Part shown: piece by piece, positions 4,750 to 8,112 of the stretch
Position numbering within the stretch: position 1 is the first letter of the stretch
How the letters are laid out: every line of letters starts with the position of its first letter
Source: JBPCRW01 sp050996405
Lineage (GTDB): Bacteria > Acidobacteriota > Blastocatellia > Pyrinomonadales > Pyrinomonadaceae
Assembly: GCA_050996405.1 (NCBI GenBank)
Contig: JBPCRW010000022.1
Location: 1-8,112, forward strand
Direction: 5' to 3'
DNA: 8,112 nucleotides
Notes under the pieces: generated by a model
Databases searched by the model: none
What the model was told of the DNA's origin: nothing
The model's input: only the letters and a program-made list of their open reading frames with translations
Translations under genes and position numbers: made by a program

Positions 4750-5103
4750 ATGCTGCTGCTTTCGGACGAAGATTTTAACAATCGCATTGTGCGCGGGCTA
4801 CTGCGCCGCTTTCCATTTCTCGATCTAGCGAGGGCGCAGGACGTAGGTTTGGCGGGGAAGCACGACACGGAAGTTTTGGAATGGGCGGCGAATGAGAAAA
4901 GATTGGTTTTAACTCACGATTTCGCCACGATGCTCGATTACGCTTACAGCCGGATTGAACAAGATTTGCGAATGCCCGGCTTGGTCGCCATTTCGCAGGA
5001 TTTGCCAATCGGAGAAGCGATAGAGGAATTGACTATATTTATCGAATGCAGCTTGGAAAATGAATGGGAAAATCAAGTTGTTTTCATTCCGTTAAAAACT
5101 TAA
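4750..5103 (+). CDS. DUF5615 PIN-like toxin (VapC-like ribonuclease candidate)
   Basis: This 117-residue protein is the toxin half of a DUF433/DUF5615 pair. It opens with a hydrophobic strand and acidic cluster, LLLSDEDF (2-9, Asp6), as in PIN-like and Mut7-C domains. These are followed by AQDVGLAGKHDTEVLEWA (29-46), with Asp39 and Glu44, and RLVLTHDFATM (51-61), with Asp57. These acidic residues are the expected metal ligands of a PIN-like nuclease. The C-terminal third (67-117) is more variable and begins with an acidic, aromatic segment. Cleavage of a cellular RNA is inferred from the fold; the target is unknown. All likely catalytic acids are present, so the toxin looks intact. It ends 22 bases before the convergent relaxase fragment. 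Confidence 0.85.
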   Translation: MLLLSDEDFNNRIVRGLLRRFPFLDLARAQDVGLAGKHDTEVLEWAANEKRLVLTHDFATMLDYAYSRIEQDLRMPGLVAISQDLPIGEAIEELTIFIECSLENEWENQVVFIPLKT

Positions 5104-5110
5104 TTAAATA

Positions 5111-5123
5111 TTTCAGCCTGAAA
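5111..5123. repeat. Short palindrome between convergent genes
   Basis: TTTCAG-C-CTGAAA is a perfect 6 bp inverted repeat around one base. It fills most of the 22-base space between the toxin stop and the relaxase stop. It could be a minimal shared terminator hairpin. Its TTTCAG half also matches the last six bases of the TTTTTCAG iteron, probably by chance. Confidence 0.3.
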
Positions 5124-5125
5124 AG

Positions 5126-6019
5126 TTAAAGAGCGAGTAGAATCTTCGCCGACCGCGCGATTTCCTTTTGCGCGACAATCTCCTGCCTGACGGCTTTTTC
5201 CAACTCATCCATTGAAAGATGTTCCTTCTCCAACGCTTCGGATTTCACAGGCTGAATTTCTTCGTCGAATTTTAGTTCCGTCGGCTTTTCCTTTTCGATG
5301 TCATTACGATTATTCTCCGACGCGGAATTTCTGTTATCAACCGGCAGCGAATTTTCTCTGACCGACCGTTTCACTTCCGATGAGATTTCCTGCGATTGAG
5401 CGATTTCGCGGCTCGTCGCGGATTCTATTTGCCGTTTTTGCAGTCGTTCGTTTTCTCCGGCGACGAGATTCGCAAATTCACCGGCAGCATTTCGGGCGGT
5501 AAATTCTTCCCGAATGTTACTGAAACTCGTTCGCCCCGTTTCTTTCTCCAGAGCTTCGGTCAAAAACTGTCTTTCGTTTAATAATTTATTCTGCGGATTG
5601 AAACTTCGTTGGGTCGCCCTTTCTCTGGCAAAATCAATCGCTTCTTTCGCTTGTTGACTGTTCTTCTGCGCGGCATCGCAGCCGATTGATTTTGTTTGCA
5701 AAGCCCGTTGGCAGATTCTTTGCGCCTGAAAATCGTATTTGACTTCCAACTCCAACGCGCGGGATTTCATTTCCTGCGGGTCGAAAGCCTTTGTTTCTCT
5801 ACCCTGCCAGGCGGCGATCTGTCTGATTGCGGCATCGTTTTTGACCGTCTTTCCTCCGAGTTCAAATTTGCCTTTGACTGCTTCGGTTTCCTTTTGAATT
5901 TCCATCCCGCGGCGGCTGTTTTCCTTCAAGTATTCGTGAGTAAAGCCTTTGATTTCCGGTGCTTTCGTTTTCCGGTCAATCTCAATTTCGTAACCGAGTT
6001 TTTGCAGTCTTTCGGCTAA
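5126..6019 (-). pseudogene. MobF (TrwC/TraI-type) conjugative relaxase fragment, N-terminus missing
   Basis: Minus-strand coding begins abruptly near 6019 with LAERLQKLGYEIEI, goes on through IKGFTHEYLKENSRRGMEI, and ends with TAA at 5128-5126 (about 297 residues). The GYEI element and the S-R-R-x-x-E-I helix are the last part of a TrwC relaxase domain. EAIDFARERATQRSFNPQNK and FLTEALEKETG match the segment that joins relaxase and helicase in MobF proteins, and ESATSREI resembles the block just before the helicase Walker A. The catalytic tyrosines and HUH histidines (N-terminal ~200 residues) are absent and no helicase motifs follow; the C-terminal ~100 residues are low-complexity, Glu/Lys/Ser-rich. 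The frame closes at a TGA (6043-6041) inside the RHS sequence, so the N-terminus was cut off there. TTG 5929 would only start an internal fragment. In an intact element the protein would nick oriT for transfer; this remnant should be inactive. Confidence 0.7.
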
Positions 6020-6020
6020 G

Positions 6021-8112
6021 AAGACGCAGCATGTTCCCGATCAGAGTGCCGGCATTGCAACGATTATGGATTATTATGCCGACGACAGCCTGCACGTTAA
6101 AACCGACGGGCGCGGCGCAACTTCCACCTACGCTTACGACAACCGTAAACTGCTGACCAGAATTGATTACGCGATGACGGGCGCGCCCGTTCCGCCGCCC
6201 GCCCAGACGAATAATTCTTCGCCGACCGGCTCGTTTGACGGAGTGGACGAAGCGAACCAAGCCGTTTGGGGATGGAGCCTGGACCCGGACAGCCCGACCG
6301 TTTCAAACGCGATTTATTTTTACATTGACGGAGCCGCCGGTGCGGGAGCGTTCGTCGGCAGCGCGGTAGCGAATGAAATGCGGACGGACGTTAATCAGGC
6401 GACCGGGCAGCCCGGCAATCACGGTTTCAGATTCGATATTCCGGCGCAGTATGCGGACGGAACGCAGCACGCGATTTACGCTTACGGAATTGATAACGGG
6501 ACGAATAATCCGACGCTGCTGACAGGCTCGCCGAAGACTTTTACCTTCGGCACGCCGCCTTCTGCGCCTCTAGCACCGACTCCGACTCCGACACCAACGC
6601 CCGCGCCGCCTTCGTGTTCGGTCAGTCCGACAACCGTCAGGCATTGCGAAGACGGCGGCGGTTACTGGGATTACGACGCTTGCGAATGTGTGCAGCAAGG
6701 CGGCTGGGGAGGATTGTCCTACAACAGCGTCGCTTCGAGTGATAAAACGAGAACCGACCAGAAGGTCAAGAGAGATAAAAAACTTAAGAAGACTAAAAAA
6801 GTTAAAAATAATACGGGCGGCGTGACGATGATGAGCGCGGCTGCGCCTGCCGACCCGCCCGACAATCCGCCTCCGGGCGGCGGAACTACGGGTTCATCGC
6901 CCTACGGCTTTTTGGACGGAGTGAACCAGGCGGAGCGGACGGTAGTCGGATGGAGCTTTGACCCGGACAACCCGGAGGCTTCAAACATCATTCATTTTTA
7001 TATGAATGGTCCGGCGGGACAAGGCGTGTTTATCGGCAGCGCGACGGCGAACGAAGCGCGACCGGATGTCAATCAGGCATATAATATTCAGGGCAATCAC
7101 GGCTTTAAATTTGAACTTCCCGTCAGCGCGCAGGACGGGGCGCAGCATACGATTTACGCTTACGGGCTGGATACGGGAGCGGACGCGCCGGCGATGCTCA
7201 GCGGCTCGCCAAAGAGTTTTACGTTTACTTACGCCGCGCCGAATCCGGTATTGAACAGCAGCGTAATTTACAGTTACGACGCGCCCGGCAACCGTGTGAG
7301 TATGACGGATTCAGCCGGAACGCAAATTTATGAATACAATCAACTGTCGCAGATGACGGCAGAAACGCGCTCTTTCACGGACGCGCTGCCGAACGCGCCG
7401 CAGGCGAACAACAGCTTCAGACTGCAATATGCTTATTCCCTGTCGGGGCAACTGCAATCATTGACCGACCCGTTTGGGCAGCAAATAAATTATGGACACG
7501 ACAAGGCGGGCAGGTTACAATCGGTGACGGGAAGCGCGTTCGGCGGCGTGACGAGCTACGCGAGCAGTCCGCATTACAGAGCGTGGGGCGGATTGCAGAC
7601 TCTGACTTATGGAAACGGCGCGCAGATGAATCTTTCGTTCAACAATCGTCTGCAAGCGACGGATTACAATTTATCGAAAAACGGGCAATCGGTGATGCAG
7701 AAAAGCTATCAGTATTACGCCGACGGCGCATTAAGATATACGCAAGACCAGCTCGATTCGAGATTCGACCGGCTTAATAAATACGACCAGATGGGCAGAA
7801 TCACGGAAGGCAAGACGAGCGCGGAAGCCAGAGGCGGGACGGTCGCTCAAACGGATATGTCCACACAGCTTCCCTATCGCCAGTCTTACGCTTACGATGC
7901 TTTTGACCATTTGACGCAGCGGAATAATCTGCACTGGGGAGTAGATTACTGGCAGGGCAATTCCAACAACATCTCCTACGCTTACCAGAACAATCGAATT
8001 ACCTCAGGCATCGGCTACGTTTATGACGCGGACGGGCGAATAACGCAGACCGGCTACCCTGATGATTCTGCGGAATCAACTTATGACGCATCGGGGCAAT
8101 TAGTCAGAATCA
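6021..8112 (+). CDS. RHS/YD-repeat protein, 5'-truncated and running off the window
   Basis: A single uninterrupted frame (codons on multiples of 3) runs from a stop at 5991 to the window end, about 700 codons. The first ATG is 6066, but repeat-like sequence (HVPDQSAGIATI then MDYYADDSLHVKTDGRG) already precedes it and no signal peptide or ribosome site is present, so the 5' part is missing. Order: YD repeats (to ~6170); module A (6231-6548); a Pro-Thr linker; a Cys cluster C-x9-C-x11-C-x-C (6615-6689); a Lys-rich stretch (6744-6806); module B (6906-7226); then YD repeats such as YSYDAPGNRVSMTD, YGHDKAGRLQSVTG, YAYDAFDHLTQ and YVYDADGRITQTG to the end. RHS proteins build hollow beta-cages that carry a variable C-terminal effector, often a toxin; that end and any core motif lie beyond the window. 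Whether it is still expressed depends on what lies upstream of the relaxase junction. Confidence 0.8.
6231..6548 (+). repeat. Module A: first ~106-residue secreted-type domain inside the RHS protein
   Basis: This module reads FDGVDEANQAVWGWSLDPD, then SNAIYFYIDGAAGAG, DVNQATGQPGNHGFRFDIP and TQHAIYAYGID, and ends SPKTFTF. Its landmarks are G-W-x-x-D-P-D, the I/V-D-G-x-A-G strand, D-V-N-Q-A, N-H-G-F and I-Y-A-Y-G-[IL]-D. I recall this domain as recurrent in extracellular proteins of Acidobacteria and other environmental bacteria, without a known function. A beta-sandwich, carbohydrate-binding-like role is only a guess. Confidence 0.7.
6906..7226 (+). repeat. Module B: second copy of the ~106-residue domain
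   Basis: The module repeats the landmarks of module A in order: LDGVNQAERTVVGWSFDPD, FYMNGPAGQG, ARPDVNQA, QGNHGFKFELP, IYAYGLD and SPKSFTF. About half or more of the residues agree, so this is an intragenic duplication old enough to have diverged. Module A is followed by a spacer with Pro-Thr, Cys and Lys stretches; module B leads straight into YD repeats. Confidence 0.7.

Noticed and set aside
5396..6019. Plus-strand open frames opposite the relaxase fragment
   Set aside because: Their Phe/Ser/Leu-rich composition is that of antisense reading of Glu/Lys-rich coding; the minus-strand frame has recognisable family motifs.
6570..6610. CCGACTCCGACT-type tandem repeat as a CRISPR-like or regulatory array
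   Set aside because: It is a coding Pro-Thr linker in the RHS frame, with no spacers or wider array.
7006..7254. Plus-strand 82-codon open frame with many Arg
   Set aside because: It lies in a shifted frame within the RHS coding sequence, and its Arg-rich composition is typical of off-frame GC-rich coding.

Overview
This 8.1 kb window looks like chromosomal DNA from an environmental bacterium of moderate GC. My best guess is Acidobacteriota, class Blastocatellia, from the codon use, the iodotyrosine-deiodinase-like nitroreductase, the COG4705 membrane protein, the DUF433/DUF5615 pair and the RHS style. That assignment is inference from family recall, not a search. The window has a housekeeping-like left end and an accessory, decayed mobile-element landscape to the right.

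Left part (1-3010, + strand). The 3' end of a nucleoside 2-deoxyribosyltransferase-like gene overlaps a flavin enzyme of the iodotyrosine deiodinase branch of the nitroreductases. A roughly 620-base gap follows, containing the stop-ridden remains of a minus-strand gene. Next come an exported PepSY protein, a 55-base imperfect inverted repeat, and a COG4705-type membrane protein cut off after three of its internal repeats. In another frame the truncated gene runs directly into a 5'-less, stop-interrupted gene for a two-copy helical domain. The junction looks like an internal deletion.

Middle part (3011-4321, - strand). A compact two-gene partition operon encodes a small ParA ATPase without an N-terminal helix-turn-helix and a 97-residue ribbon-helix-helix-like partner, overlapping by 11 bases. 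Copies of TTTTTCAG, phased at 8 bp, lie on both sides of this operon. They sit next to matching GCGTTGC/GCAACGC sequences, and I propose them as the centromere and operator sites.

Right part (4322-8112). A DUF433 antitoxin / DUF5615 PIN-like toxin pair (+) converges on a fragment of a MobF-type conjugative relaxase (-) that has lost its catalytic N-terminus and has no helicase domain. At about 6019 the fragment meets, head to head, an RHS/YD-repeat gene (+) that also lacks its N-terminus and runs open to the window end. The RHS frame carries two copies of a ~106-residue secreted-type module separated by Cys-rich and Lys-rich spacers.

Partition operon, toxin-antitoxin pair and relaxase together read as the remains of an integrated plasmid or conjugative element, now decaying and joined to RHS sequence. 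No tRNA, rRNA, CRISPR array, transposase or complete insertion sequence was seen.
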